Shown piece by piece: positions 37,627 to 46,334 of a stretch of 64,000 nucleotides of DNA. The first letter of the stretch is position 1. Each line of letters opens with the position of its first letter. Origin of the DNA: an uncultured Methanobrevibacter sp. GTDB lineage: Archaea; Methanobacteriota; Methanobacteria; Methanobacteriales; Methanobacteriaceae. Location: positions 23,331 through 87,330 of the forward strand of contig NZ_CACYJE010000001.1 of the NCBI RefSeq assembly GCF_902774605.1. The letters are read 5' to 3'. The position numbers and the translations under genes are program-made. The notes beneath the pieces were generated by a model that was not told the origin of the DNA, made no database searches, and worked only from the letters and a program-made list of their open reading frames with translations.

Positions 37627-38832
37627 ATGAAAATGGATGAATACGATATAGCTATTATTGGCGGAGGTCCTGCAGGAATCATGGCTGCCATTGCGGCAAG
37701 CAGGACTTCCTCTAATGTAATATTGCTTGAAAAGAACCCCTCACTAGGCCGTAAGCTATTGCTGACCGGCGGGGGAAGATGCAACATTACCAATGACAAG
37801 CCAATAAAACAGCTATTAACTTTTTTTAACAATAAGAACTTTTTGAAGCACTCTTTTTTCACTTTTACAAATGAGGATCTCTACTCATTGTTTGATTTGG
37901 AATTCATGACTGAGGAAAACAACAGGGTTTTCCCGAAATCTGGAAAGTCAGGTGATATCTTAAAAGGTTTATGTGATAAGTTGGATGGTGTAAGTATAAC
38001 TTATAACTTTGAAGTTAAAAGCATCAAGCCCGGTTTTGTTATAAATGATAAGTTAAAAGCCGAAAAGGTCATCATAGCCACAGGCGGCGTGACCTATCCG
38101 CAGACTGGATGCAGTCTCGACAACTACAAATTGACTTCACAGCCATTGACGGATATAAAATACGGATTGGCACCGCTATTGACTGAAAGGGACCTGTCAG
38201 GAATTGCCGGTGTGACGCTTCATGATGTGGTTATAAGTTATAAGAAGCACAGGGTTCAGGGCAATGTGCTGTTTTCCCATGTCGGTTTGACCGGGCCTGG
38301 AATCATCAACCTGAGCAATGAGATATCCGAAAGTATAAGTTATAACTTATTAGAAGATGACCCTGAAATCGACCTTGAAATAGCCATCGACCTGTGTCCC
38401 GAGTTGACACGTGAGGAACTGCATCAAAAGTTCAATAGGGACTTTCAATCCAAGGGAAAGACAAAGCTCAAGAATTACCTGAAGCTCTACCTAACAAACA
38501 GCTTCATAGACTATTTCTTAGATGAAATCAGCATTGACGGCGAGACACAACTCTCCAATGTCAACAGGAAAAGCAGGAACAGATTGGTTGAAAACCTGAA
38601 AAGATTCGCTTTCAAGATAACAGGCTTCAATGACAAGTTGGCCAAGGTCACTGTTGGAGGCGTTGATCTGAAATACGTCAACCCCAAAACCATGGAATCG
38701 ACATTGACTCCGGGACTCTACTTTGCTGGGGAGGTATTGGATGTTCACGGGCCGACCGGAGGGTATAATTTAAAGATTGCCTTTTCAACAGGCTACCTTG
38801 CCGGATTGTCAGCCAGTGGAAAAGCAGTGTAG
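37627..38832 (+). CDS. NAD(P)/FAD-dependent oxidoreductase, HI0933/BaiN-like flavoprotein
   Basis: A 401-residue flavoprotein. The N-terminal FAD-binding motif IAIIGGGPAGIMAAIAAS (GxGxxG) is followed by LLEKNPSLGRKLLLTGGGRCN, typical of the HI0933 family, and a C-terminal second FAD segment reads GLYFAGEVLDVHGPTGGYN. Members include putative bile-acid reductases and uncharacterised enzymes, so the substrate is open. The ATG directly abuts the aspS stop. Three groups of AA(C/G)TTAT heptamers are embedded in the gene (37992-38018, 38235-38248, 38331-38350), all encoding the same pattern Ile-Ser/Thr-Tyr-Asn/Lys. Confidence 0.85.
   Translation: MKMDEYDIAIIGGGPAGIMAAIAASRTSSNVILLEKNPSLGRKLLLTGGGRCNITNDKPIKQLLTFFNNKNFLKHSFFTFTNEDLYSLFDLEFMTEENNRVFPKSGKSGDILKGLCDKLDGVSITYNFEVKSIKPGFVINDKLKAEKVIIATGGVTYPQTGCSLDNYKLTSQPLTDIKYGLAPLLTERDLSGIAGVTLHDVVISYKKHRVQGNVLFSHVGLTGPGIINLSNEISESISYNLLEDDPEIDLEIAIDLCPELTREELHQKFNRDFQSKGKTKLKNYLKLYLTNSFIDYFLDEISIDGETQLSNVNRKSRNRLVENLKRFAFKITGFNDKLAKVTVGGVDLKYVNPKTMESTLTPGLYFAGEVLDVHGPTGGYNLKIAFSTGYLAGLSASGKAV
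37992..38018. repeat. In-phase heptamers inside the flavoprotein gene, cluster 1
   Basis: AAGTAT, AACTTAT (37998), AACTTTG (38005) and AAGTTAA (38012) run in unbroken 7-bp register within the coding sequence, encoding SITYNFEV. They use the same consensus as the array upstream of parA, about 19 kb away. Confidence 0.7.
38235..38350. repeat. Heptamer clusters 2 and 3 inside the flavoprotein gene
   Basis: AAGTTAT at 38235 (within VISYKK) and the pair AAGTTAT (38337) - AACTTAT (38344), which together form a palindrome ATAAGTTATAACTTAT at 38335-38350 (within SISYNLL). The 16-bp palindrome is identical to the one at 7007-7022 and is contained in the one at 18337. Confidence 0.75.
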
Positions 38833-39400
38833 TCAATGTTGTCAGTTATTTACTGACTATATTGGTGATTTCAGTGACTATATTTTTATTGATTATTCAA
38901 TTAATTTAAATTATTTATAAAGTTTGCTATATGATTTAATTCATCGGATTTTCCAGTATTGATTAAAAGTATTTAAATGAATGTTTGAATGATTTTTCTT
39001 GAAACATTTTTGTGGATAATGTCAATGTTGTCAATTTTAGACTGACAACATTAGCATTTTCATTGACTATTTTTTTATCAAATAAACAATTAATTATATT
39101 AATTTTAATAAGATTAACTTAATTTTAATGAAGTAAAAAATTAATTTTTAATTAAAAGTATATAAAGAAAATTTTTCATGAAAATTTTTGTTAGTAATCA
39201 TACGAATATTATCAATGTTGTCAATTTTCACTTACATTTGAAACTAAACTAATATTGCTTTAATATTTATTTAACTAATTTTTATATGATTTTTCTATTT
39301 ATGATGGATTAAATTGTCTTATTTATTTTAATGTTATTTTTAATATATTCATATGCTATTAAAACAAATTATTATTCAATTATTTTGAAATTGAAATTAT
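38832..39400. repeat. Degenerate ~190-bp tandem repeat in the spacer before cbiC
   Basis: (G/A)TCAATGTTGTCA occurs at 38832, 39021 and 39211, so the spacing is 189 and 190 bp. The sequence between copies also aligns, for example TTGACTATxTTTTTAT at the start of copies 1 and 2 and ATTAAAAGTATxTAAA near their ends. Copy 2 contains a perfect inverted repeat AATGTTGTCA (39024-39033) / TGACAACATT (39043-39052). Copy 3 decays after its first ~30 bases. The whole 664-bp spacer (38833-39496) has no coding frame that I support. Regulatory elements or decayed RNA genes are both possible. Confidence 0.7.
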
Positions 39401-39496
39401 GCATGACTTCATATGTAAATCGGCATGATGGACATTGAACTGTGAAATTCTTATCAGACAAAATATTTAACATAAATATAATTCAAAAATTACTGT

Positions 39497-40126
39497 ATGA
39501 CAGACAAAATGTTCATGGGTGCATCAACCAAGCAGGGCCTGGACATTGCTAATAAAAGCAGGGAGATTATCCGTGGCCTTATCGGAGATGATGTTAAAGA
39601 CTTAAAACCTATAGAAAGAGACATCGTTGAAAGGATTGTTCACTCAACCGCAGATCCTGAATATGCAAAATTGGTAAAGATTAGTTCTGATTTTGTAGAT
39701 GCAGCTATGACGTCCCTTAAAAATAATGAAACCATTCTAACCGACATCAACATGGTTAAGTATGGAATTACAAGATATGAGGGTGAAGTTGAGTGTTACA
39801 TCAAAAACGAGGAAGTAGTTAAAATCGCAAAGGAAAACCAGATTACAAGGGCTGCGGCCGCCATGAGGTATGCTGCGGCGAACGATTTTGAAGGCATTGT
39901 AGTTTCAGGTAACGCTCCAACTGCTGTTTTTGAAGCCATGGATTTATACGCCAAAGGCGAAATGAATCTCAAGGCAATTGTGGGAGTTCCTGTCGGTTTT
40001 GTAGGTGCGGCCGATTCAAAGGAGGCGCTGCATAACTCCAAAATACCGAATGTTATTGTTGAAGGGCCGAAGGGAGGAACACCGATTGCTGTGGCTTGTG
40101 TAAATTCATTAATACAACATTTATAG
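39497..40126 (+). CDS. cbiC: Cobalt-precorrin-8 methylmutase
   Basis: A 209-residue CbiC, which moves the C-11 methyl group to C-12 to form cobyrinate in anaerobic cobamide synthesis. The family hallmark [13 protein letters not shown] carries the catalytic His. The later segments [38 protein letters not shown] and [11 protein letters not shown] are also standard (the third one quoted in pieces [11 protein letters not shown] and DSKEAL). There is no ribosome binding site before the ATG, and an AT-rich TATA-like stretch lies ~25-35 bp upstream, suggesting a leaderless message. It heads the cbiC-hemL-sipS-argS group; methanogens need cobamides for methyl transfer by Mtr. Confidence 0.93.
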   Translation: MTDKMFMGASTKQGLDIANKSREIIRGLIGDDVKDLKPIERDIVERIVHSTADPEYAKLVKISSDFVDAAMTSLKNNETILTDINMVKYGITRYEGEVECYIKNEEVVKIAKENQITRAAAAMRYAAANDFEGIVVSGNAPTAVFEAMDLYAKGEMNLKAIVGVPVGFVGAADSKEALHNSKIPNVIVEGPKGGTPIAVACVNSLIQHL

Positions 40127-40136
40127 CGTGATTATC

Positions 40137-41411
40137 ATGAATTCAGAAGATTTATTCAATGAATCAAAGAAATATTTCCCCGGTGGGGTCAACTCTCCGG
40201 TGAGGGCTTTCAAGCCTTACCCTTTTTTCGTTAAAAGCGCAGGAGGATGCAAGCTCACTGACGCTGACGGGAAAACCTACATTGACCATTGTCTTGCATA
40301 CGGGCCATTGATACTGGGCCATGCCAATCCTAAAGTGGTCAGGGAAGTTTCCAATCAGCTTACCATGGGCACAGCCTACGGCACACCAACCGAAAATGAG
40401 ATAACCTTGGCAAAAGAGGTAATTGACAGGATTCCATCCGCTGAGATGGTGAGATTCTGCAACAGTGGAACCGAAGCGACAATGAGTGCAATAAGACTTG
40501 CAAGAGGCTTCACCGGCAGGGACAAGATTGTCAAGTTCGAGGGAGCATATCACGGAGCACATGATTACGTGCTTGTCAAGGGAGGTTCCGGTGCCGCAAC
40601 ACTGCCTGACAGTCCAGGAATACCTAAGGACACCACCAAGAACACCTTGTCAGTGCCGTTCAATGATGAGGAAGCGTTGACTGAACTCATTGAAAGGGAA
40701 GGTGAGAACATTGCCTGCATCATTATGGAAGTGGTCATGGGCAATGTGGGATGCATCGAGCCTAAGCCAGGATTTTTAGAGTTCATCAGAAAAATCACTG
40801 AGGAAAATGGCATCGTATTGATTTTTGATGAGGTTATCACAGGTTTCAGGGCTTCCCGTGGAGGGGCTCAGGAATACTATGGAGTCACACCTGACCTTAC
40901 AACTCTTGGTAAGATTGTCGGCGGAGGACTGCCTATGGGTGCGTTCTGCGGTAAACGAGAAATCATGGAATTGATTGCTCCGCAGGGACCGGTATATCAG
41001 GCAGGCACATTTTCCGGAAACCCCGTGTCTGTTCAGGCGGGAATTTCCACCATGGCTCAATTGGATGATGCGTTCTATAAGGAGATGGAGCGCAAGGGCA
41101 AGTACCTCAGGGGCAACATCACCTCAATAATCGACGATGAGGAGTACAACATCCAGCCGGTTGGATTGGCTTCAATGTTCCAGATCTATTTCAACCCGGC
41201 TCCGGTCTACAATTACGCTGACGCACAGGAGTCAGACAGGAAGCTGTTCCTCAGATACTTCAAGAGCCTACTGAGGCAGGGCGTGTTCATTCCGCCTTCA
41301 CAATTCGAATGCAACTTTATTTCAAATGCCCATAGCATGGAGGATCTGCAAAAAACTTCAGATGCCATTGAACTGGCATTGAGGGATGCTTTTAGACAAA
41401 GAAGAAGGTAG
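40137..41411 (+). CDS. hemL: Glutamate-1-semialdehyde 2,1-aminomutase
   Basis: A 424-residue PLP enzyme that makes 5-aminolevulinate, the precursor of cobamides, F430 and haem-like tetrapyrroles. [13 protein letters not shown] is the typical N-terminus; [32 protein letters not shown] [11 protein letters not shown] and [15 protein letters not shown] with the PLP Lys follow. QAGTFSGNP is complete. The start at 40137 follows GTGAT at 40128-40132; a GTG at 40128 would overlap that site. It is 10 bp downstream of cbiC, so two steps of one pathway are co-transcribed. Confidence 0.94.
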   Translation: MNSEDLFNESKKYFPGGVNSPVRAFKPYPFFVKSAGGCKLTDADGKTYIDHCLAYGPLILGHANPKVVREVSNQLTMGTAYGTPTENEITLAKEVIDRIPSAEMVRFCNSGTEATMSAIRLARGFTGRDKIVKFEGAYHGAHDYVLVKGGSGAATLPDSPGIPKDTTKNTLSVPFNDEEALTELIEREGENIACIIMEVVMGNVGCIEPKPGFLEFIRKITEENGIVLIFDEVITGFRASRGGAQEYYGVTPDLTTLGKIVGGGLPMGAFCGKREIMELIAPQGPVYQAGTFSGNPVSVQAGISTMAQLDDAFYKEMERKGKYLRGNITSIIDDEEYNIQPVGLASMFQIYFNPAPVYNYADAQESDRKLFLRYFKSLLRQGVFIPPSQFECNFISNAHSMEDLQKTSDAIELALRDAFRQRRR

Positions 41412-41416
41412 TTTTT

Positions 41417-41842
41417 ATGGAAATAGATTTTAAAGAGGTTGCAACATACGCAATCATCCTTATTATTGTATTGATTGCTGCACAGCACTTGAACGTTGTT
41501 GTTTCAGGCAGTATGGAACCGGCATTCTATAGGGGGGACATTGTCCTTATTCAAAAGGCGGATTTCTTCGGAATCCATGAGTTCGACCCTACCACTGTTG
41601 AGGTGGGGGATGTAGTGGTTTATGATGCGGCTTGGTATGACCAGCCGGTGATTCATAGGATTATCAATATTACGGATATTAACGGCACTACGATGTATGT
41701 GATTAAGGGTGACAATAACGATCGCCCCGACCCTTATTATGTGAAGGCCGATCAGATACAGGAGAAGGTAGTGACCATTGGAGATAACCTGGTTATTATT
41801 CCGAAAATCGGTTATCTTTCCCTCTGGTTGAGAGGATTATAA
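41417..41842 (+). CDS. Signal peptidase I (archaeal/ER-type)
   Basis: A 141-residue membrane protease of family S26B that removes signal peptides from exported proteins such as the adhesins here. One N-terminal membrane helix (about residues 9-27) precedes the catalytic Ser in VSGSMEPAF. The second catalytic residue is His in QPVIHRIINI rather than Lys, as in archaeal and ER enzymes. KGDNNDRPD supplies the Asp residues. It is shorter than bacterial enzymes, as usual in this group. It lies between hemL and argS with short spacers. Confidence 0.9.
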   Translation: MEIDFKEVATYAIILIIVLIAAQHLNVVVSGSMEPAFYRGDIVLIQKADFFGIHEFDPTTVEVGDVVVYDAAWYDQPVIHRIINITDINGTTMYVIKGDNNDRPDPYYVKADQIQEKVVTIGDNLVIIPKIGYLSLWLRGL

Positions 41843-41858
41843 TTATTTAGGTGAGTTA

Positions 41859-43559
41859 ATGTATTTTGAAATTGAAAAACAGGCTATTGATGCCATTAAC
41901 AAGGCATTGGACCAGTATGATGTAGAAGTAGACAGGGATTTCAGGTTGGACTTCCCGCCTAATCCTAATTTGGGCGACCTTGCAAGTACAATTGCATTTG
42001 CCCTGACCAAGAAGCTGAAGACTTCCCCTCCGGAAGTTGCCAAGGACCTCGTGGAGAAGATTGAGGTTCCGGAAATATTCAGCAAGGTTCAGAACTTCGG
42101 ACCCTATGTTAATTTCTTCATAGATTACGCCAAGTTCTCAAAGCTATTGCTTGAAAAGGTTGATGACAGCTACGGTCAGCTTCCGAAGCATGATGAAAAA
42201 ATAGTTTTAGAGCACACTTCAGCAAATCCTAACGGACCGTTGCATATTGGGCATATCAGGAACTCCATTTTTGGAGACTCCCTGGCCAGGCTATTGAAAC
42301 TTGCCGGCAGGGATGTCACAACCCAGTATTATGTCAATGATATGGGTAGGCAAATCGCCATTATCGTTTGCGGCATCACCGAGCTTGGATTGAAGATTGA
42401 GGATTATGAGGGCGAAAAGCTTGACCACAAGATTGGCAAGCTATACTTCGATGCCAACAAGGCAGTCGAAGAGGATGAAAATTTGGCAAGTAAGGTAGAT
42501 GAACTCATCCAGAAATATGAACAGGGTGAAGACGATGAATTAAATAAAATCTTCGAGCAAGTAGTTTCAAGCTGCATCTCTGGAATGAAGGAAACACTTC
42601 AAAGAATCAATATAAACCATGATGATTTCGTGTGGGAAGGAAGGTTTGTGAGAAGCGGTGAAGTCGATGATCTTGTAAGCTACATTCAAAGGGAAGGCTT
42701 CACCCGTGAAGACGATGTATTATACATTGACCTTACCGATTTCAACATCGAAAAGGAATTTGTCCTGAGAAGGTCAAACGGAACTTCCCTCTACTCAACA
42801 AGAGACCTTGCATACCATAAGTACAAGGCCACACTGGGAGACACCGTGCTTGACATACTAGGCTCCGACCACAAGCTGGCCGCAAAGCAAATCAAGGTCA
42901 TATTCGAGGAAATATTCAGGCAAACAGCACCTGAAGTCATATTCTACGAGTTCATCACACTTCCTGAAGGGTCAATGTCAACCCGTAAGGGCAAGTTCGT
43001 GTCAGTTGATGAATTGATTGATGAGGCTGTTTTGCGTGCCCATGATGAAATCAAGTCAAGAAACCCTGACCTTTCAGAAGAGGAAATCGCTCCGATGGCT
43101 GAGGAAATAGGTATCGGTGCCGTAAGGTTCTTCATAGCCAAGCTATCCCCTGAAAAGCACTTGACATTCAAGTGGGATGAGGCATTGAGCTTCGAGAGAG
43201 GATGCGCATCAATCCAGTACGCACACGCAAGGGCATGCAAGCTCCTTAAAAAATCAGGCAAGGACGTTGACTCCTTAACCGTTAGTGACGACTGGGTGCC
43301 TGATGAGGCCGAGCAGGACTTGATTAGACAAATAGCCAAGTTCCCGCAGGTGGTTGAAGACTGTGCAGCCAAGAAAAGGGTTCACAACATCACCCAGTAC
43401 TGCCAGGACCTGGCCGGCTCATTCAACAAGTTCTACAAGTCCGAACAGGTTATCGGTTCAGACGTTGAAGACACCAGACTGATTCTTGTGGATCGTGCAA
43501 AAACCACTATAAGAAACGCATTGGATATCTTAGGAGTTTCTGCACCTGAAAAAATGTAG
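41859..43559 (+). CDS. argS: Arginine--tRNA ligase
   Basis: A 566-residue class I synthetase. It begins with the Arg-specific N-terminal additional domain. The HIGH motif is PNGPLHIGHIRN and the KMSKS equivalent is MSTRKGKFVSV, the form usual in archaeal ArgRS. The DALR anticodon-binding domain is at the C-terminus (HNITQYCQDLAGSFNKFY). It starts 16 bp after the signal peptidase gene, preceded by AGGTGAG, and is followed by a clear terminator. Confidence 0.95.
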   Translation: MYFEIEKQAIDAINKALDQYDVEVDRDFRLDFPPNPNLGDLASTIAFALTKKLKTSPPEVAKDLVEKIEVPEIFSKVQNFGPYVNFFIDYAKFSKLLLEKVDDSYGQLPKHDEKIVLEHTSANPNGPLHIGHIRNSIFGDSLARLLKLAGRDVTTQYYVNDMGRQIAIIVCGITELGLKIEDYEGEKLDHKIGKLYFDANKAVEEDENLASKVDELIQKYEQGEDDELNKIFEQVVSSCISGMKETLQRININHDDFVWEGRFVRSGEVDDLVSYIQREGFTREDDVLYIDLTDFNIEKEFVLRRSNGTSLYSTRDLAYHKYKATLGDTVLDILGSDHKLAAKQIKVIFEEIFRQTAPEVIFYEFITLPEGSMSTRKGKFVSVDELIDEAVLRAHDEIKSRNPDLSEEEIAPMAEEIGIGAVRFFIAKLSPEKHLTFKWDEALSFERGCASIQYAHARACKLLKKSGKDVDSLTVSDDWVPDEAEQDLIRQIAKFPQVVEDCAAKKRVHNITQYCQDLAGSFNKFYKSEQVIGSDVEDTRLILVDRAKTTIRNALDILGVSAPEKM

Positions 43560-43598
43560 ATGAGTGACTTTAACTCATCCTAATTTTATTTTTTTTAA
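43559..43598 (+). terminator. Terminator after argS
   Basis: GATGAGT (43559-43565) pairs with ACTCATC (43573-43579) across a 7-base loop, and a T-rich run follows (43581-43597). Confidence 0.7.
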
Positions 43599-43744
43599 TC
43601 ATCACAATTTAAACTCTTTTTTTAATAAAATCCATTATTTCAGGAATAATTATTCTAGTATTTATATTTTTGACCTCAAAAACTATGGAAATATTTATAA
43701 ATATTGATGACAAAATATTAATACAATTGAAAAGGTGGTTATTC

Positions 43745-44764
43745 ATGAATAGTGTGGGTTCAAGATTAAAAAAATTAAGGCAGGAACATGGTTATTCACA
43801 AAGGCAAGTTGCAGAATACCTGGAAATCGACCAGAGCAACCTTTCAAAAATAGAAAATGATAAAAGAAATTTAAACCTGGTATTGTCAGAAAAATTACTT
43901 GCATTATATAACTGCACTCCGGAATATCTTTTAGGAAAAACGGACAAATACGAAAAACCAAAAATATCATTCAAATCAGCCAGAGACTTGGACTTGAATG
44001 TAATATCTCACATCAATAGATTGTCCTCTAATTTAACAATACTTAGAAAGTATGAACCTGGAAAAGCATTTAACAAGTACCCCAAATTAAACATGAATTT
44101 TAAACGTAATTGGGGCATTGATGAGTTTTCACCTGTTAACATGTTCAATTTACTCTGCTATAAGATTCCGAACTTAACCATTTCATGGTTTCCAATGAAA
44201 AGTGCCGTCAGCGGTTGCTATTTTAAAAAAAATCATGATTCCATAATATTAATTAATTCTTCTCACACAAGAGGGCGCCAAAACTTCACATTAGCCCATG
44301 AATTATATCACTTGCTTGAGAATAAGAATCATTTTGTAGTTTGCAGTGAAAAAAATGATGAAGAAAATGAAATAAAAGCCGATGAATTTGCATCCAACTT
44401 CTTGTTAAGTGAACCTGCATTATATGATTTCATGGATTCAAATAACATTGAGGAATGGAGCATTCATGACGTGATAAAATGTGAACAGTACTTTCAACTG
44501 GATCATCGTAATTTCATTGGAAGATTGTATTCTGAAGGTTTTATAACTGGAGATCAATTTGCTGAATTATCATTTAACATTTTCAATAAAGCGGCAAGTC
44601 TGGGATATGATACTTCATTATATGAGCCTAATAAAGATAACCAATATTATTCGGTTGGGCACATGATTCCAATAACTGAAAAACTTTATAATGAAAATAA
44701 ATTAACAAGAGGTGCAAGGAAGGACATACTACTTGACCTTTTCAGACAGGACATTGTATACTGA
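43745..44764 (+). CDS. XRE-type helix-turn-helix fused to ImmA/IrrE metallopeptidase (antitoxin-like regulator)
   Basis: A 339-residue two-domain protein. Residues ~5-60 are a Cro/CI helix-turn-helix (GYSQRQVAEYLEIDQSNLSKIEN). The C-terminal half holds the zinc protease motif HELYH within LAHELYHLLEN and a downstream Glu in ENEIKADEFASNFLL, as in ImmA/IrrE. Proteins of this COG2856-type architecture act as protease-controlled repressors in mobile elements and as antitoxins next to small PIN or other toxins. The start at 43745 follows GGTGG; an ATG at 43670 would add a non-conserved extension. The gene and its partner are clearly AT-richer than argS, which suggests acquisition. Confidence 0.85.
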   Translation: MNSVGSRLKKLRQEHGYSQRQVAEYLEIDQSNLSKIENDKRNLNLVLSEKLLALYNCTPEYLLGKTDKYEKPKISFKSARDLDLNVISHINRLSSNLTILRKYEPGKAFNKYPKLNMNFKRNWGIDEFSPVNMFNLLCYKIPNLTISWFPMKSAVSGCYFKKNHDSIILINSSHTRGRQNFTLAHELYHLLENKNHFVVCSEKNDEENEIKADEFASNFLLSEPALYDFMDSNNIEEWSIHDVIKCEQYFQLDHRNFIGRLYSEGFITGDQFAELSFNIFNKAASLGYDTSLYEPNKDNQYYSVGHMIPITEKLYNENKLTRGARKDILLDLFRQDIVY

Positions 44765-44777
44765 AGGAGAGGTTTAA

Positions 44778-45383
44778 TTGGTAGACAAACCTATTTTCTA
44801 TGATTCGGATGTGTTAATCTGTTTTTTAGCAATTAATCAATCTGATATTTTAAAGAATCTTTTTTCAAAAGTCATAGTTCCCGAACCAGTATACATTGAG
44901 TTAATTAACATTACAGTATACCAAAACATCAAGCAAAATCTTAATTTTCTCATACAGGAAAATTTCGTGGAAATTGCAGAAGTGGATTTTGCTTCTCCAG
45001 AGGGAAATGTTTATAATATGATTCGCAGGGGATATTGGAGTGATGGCAATGTGATTGGGAGAGGCGTATCAGCTGCAATGGCATTGGCAATTGAGAATAA
45101 TGGTATTGTGGCAAGTAACAATCTAAGTGATGTTCAAGAAATTTGTGATGATTATGAAATTCCCATTATTACAGCTTCAATAATTCTAGCTTTTTGTTTC
45201 GAGTTGAATTTGATGGATAATGAAGAAGTTGAATCTATTTGGCAAAAAATTCTCACTGATACTAAACAAATCATGCCCACTCAAACATTCAGGAAATATT
45301 ATGATGAACTATTCAAGAATGACTGTAATGTACTGCTTAAGGGCTATGATTTCAAAAAGCACTATTTAAATTCAAAAAAGTAA
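44778..45383 (+). CDS. PIN-like domain protein, probable toxin partner
   Basis: A 201-residue protein. It opens with IFYDSDVLICFLA, a beta strand ending in DxD as in the first acidic motif of PIN nucleases. VPEPVYIELI gives the conserved Glu, and IVASNNLSDVQEICDDY gives a third acidic motif near residue 118. The second half is helical and unassigned. It follows the XRE-ImmA gene by 13 bp, with its own GGAGAGG and a TTG start at 44778, so the two form an operon laid out like a toxin-antitoxin or repressor-effector pair. Toxicity is inferred only from domain type and pairing. Confidence 0.65.
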   Translation: MVDKPIFYDSDVLICFLAINQSDILKNLFSKVIVPEPVYIELINITVYQNIKQNLNFLIQENFVEIAEVDFASPEGNVYNMIRRGYWSDGNVIGRGVSAAMALAIENNGIVASNNLSDVQEICDDYEIPIITASIILAFCFELNLMDNEEVESIWQKILTDTKQIMPTQTFRKYYDELFKNDCNVLLKGYDFKKHYLNSKK

Positions 45384-45387
45384 AGAT

Positions 45388-45921
45388 TTAATCCACATAG
45401 TGGATGTAATCTTCTTTTCTAGGCAAAGGTTCCGGCGCTTCCATGTCGGAGTATCCTAAAACTACATGACCGACGCCCTCATAGCTTTCAGGTATTCCCC
45501 ATTCCTTCAAAAGTCCCTTTCCCTTCTCGGATGAGAACTCATCATATGCCCTGTGAATCCAGCATGATGCAACGCCTATTGCATGTGCGGCATTCACAAG
45601 CACTGCCAATACGCTTGAGCCGTCTTCCTTCCAGGTTGGAACCTCGCTGTCGGCTAAAACTATAAGCAATGTTTTTGCACCGTAGAAGGGATCCATGTCT
45701 TCCGGCATTTCGGTCGGGAAGTAGCTCCTGTTCCATGCTGAGAATTCCCTGATGGTTTCTGGGTTTTGAATCACAACTATTTTAGGTGACTGCAGCCCCC
45801 TTCCGGTTGGAGCGTAGGTTCCGGCCTCAAGGATAGTTTTCAAATCCTCGTCGCTTATCTGTTCGTCTTTGAATTTTCTGATACTTCTTCTGGTCTTAAT
45901 GTTTTCGATAGTCTCGTTCAT
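45388..45921 (-). CDS. Nitroreductase-family protein
   Basis: A 177-residue FMN-dependent nitroreductase-like enzyme. The phosphate-binding TRRSIRKF is at residues 10-17, APTGRGLQSPKIVVI supplies the next FMN contact, and GVGHVVLGYS is near the C-terminus. Substrate is unknown. The ATG overlaps the MarR stop (ATGA), so it is the third gene of the minus-strand MATE-marR-nitroreductase operon. That grouping suggests a joint response to a toxic or redox-active compound. Confidence 0.85.
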   Translation of the reverse strand: MNETIENIKTRRSIRKFKDEQISDEDLKTILEAGTYAPTGRGLQSPKIVVIQNPETIREFSAWNRSYFPTEMPEDMDPFYGAKTLLIVLADSEVPTWKEDGSSVLAVLVNAAHAIGVASCWIHRAYDEFSSEKGKGLLKEWGIPESYEGVGHVVLGYSDMEAPEPLPRKEDYIHYVD

Positions 45922-46334
45922 ATCAATTCCTCACATATTTTTATCAGTGTATTTCTGAAATCATGATATTCGCTGTCTTTCAATGATTTTTTAATTATAT
46001 TGTCCCATTCATCATCATAGTCCATCACCTTCTGGGCTATTTCGCCACCTTTAGGTGTGACTTTAACGATTTTTTTCCTTTTTTGAGGGGTTTTAGTGAT
46101 TAAACCTTTCTTTTCAAGCTTTTCAAGGTTTCTTGTCACGGTGCTTTCATTGATGTGCAGGGCTTCAGCCAGTTCCTCCTGGCTTATCCCCTCATTCTTG
46201 TATGATTTGACGAGCAATGGGTATAATCCTGAGCTCAATTCAACGTCCCTGAGTTTCATGTTCAGGAATGCCGTTTGCTTCCTGTGCAATAGTGAAACCA
46301 GCGGCGAGGTTGGAATGTCCTCATCAAACGCCAT
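45918..46334 (-). CDS. MarR-family transcriptional regulator
   Basis: A 138-residue winged-helix regulator. The recognition helix region reads ISQEELAEALHINESTVTRNLEKLEKKGLI, quoted in part as LAEALHINESTVTR, followed by a basic wing (TPQKRKKIVKVTPKG). MarR proteins release DNA on binding a small phenolic or drug-like ligand. The gene overlaps MATE by 11 bp; AGGAG lies 8 bp before its ATG. The likely operators are the two palindromes in front of MATE at 47707-47740, giving autoregulation of the whole operon. Confidence 0.88.
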   Translation of the reverse strand: MAFDEDIPTSPLVSLLHRKQTAFLNMKLRDVELSSGLYPLLVKSYKNEGISQEELAEALHINESTVTRNLEKLEKKGLITKTPQKRKKIVKVTPKGGEIAQKVMDYDDEWDNIIKKSLKDSEYHDFRNTLIKICEELI

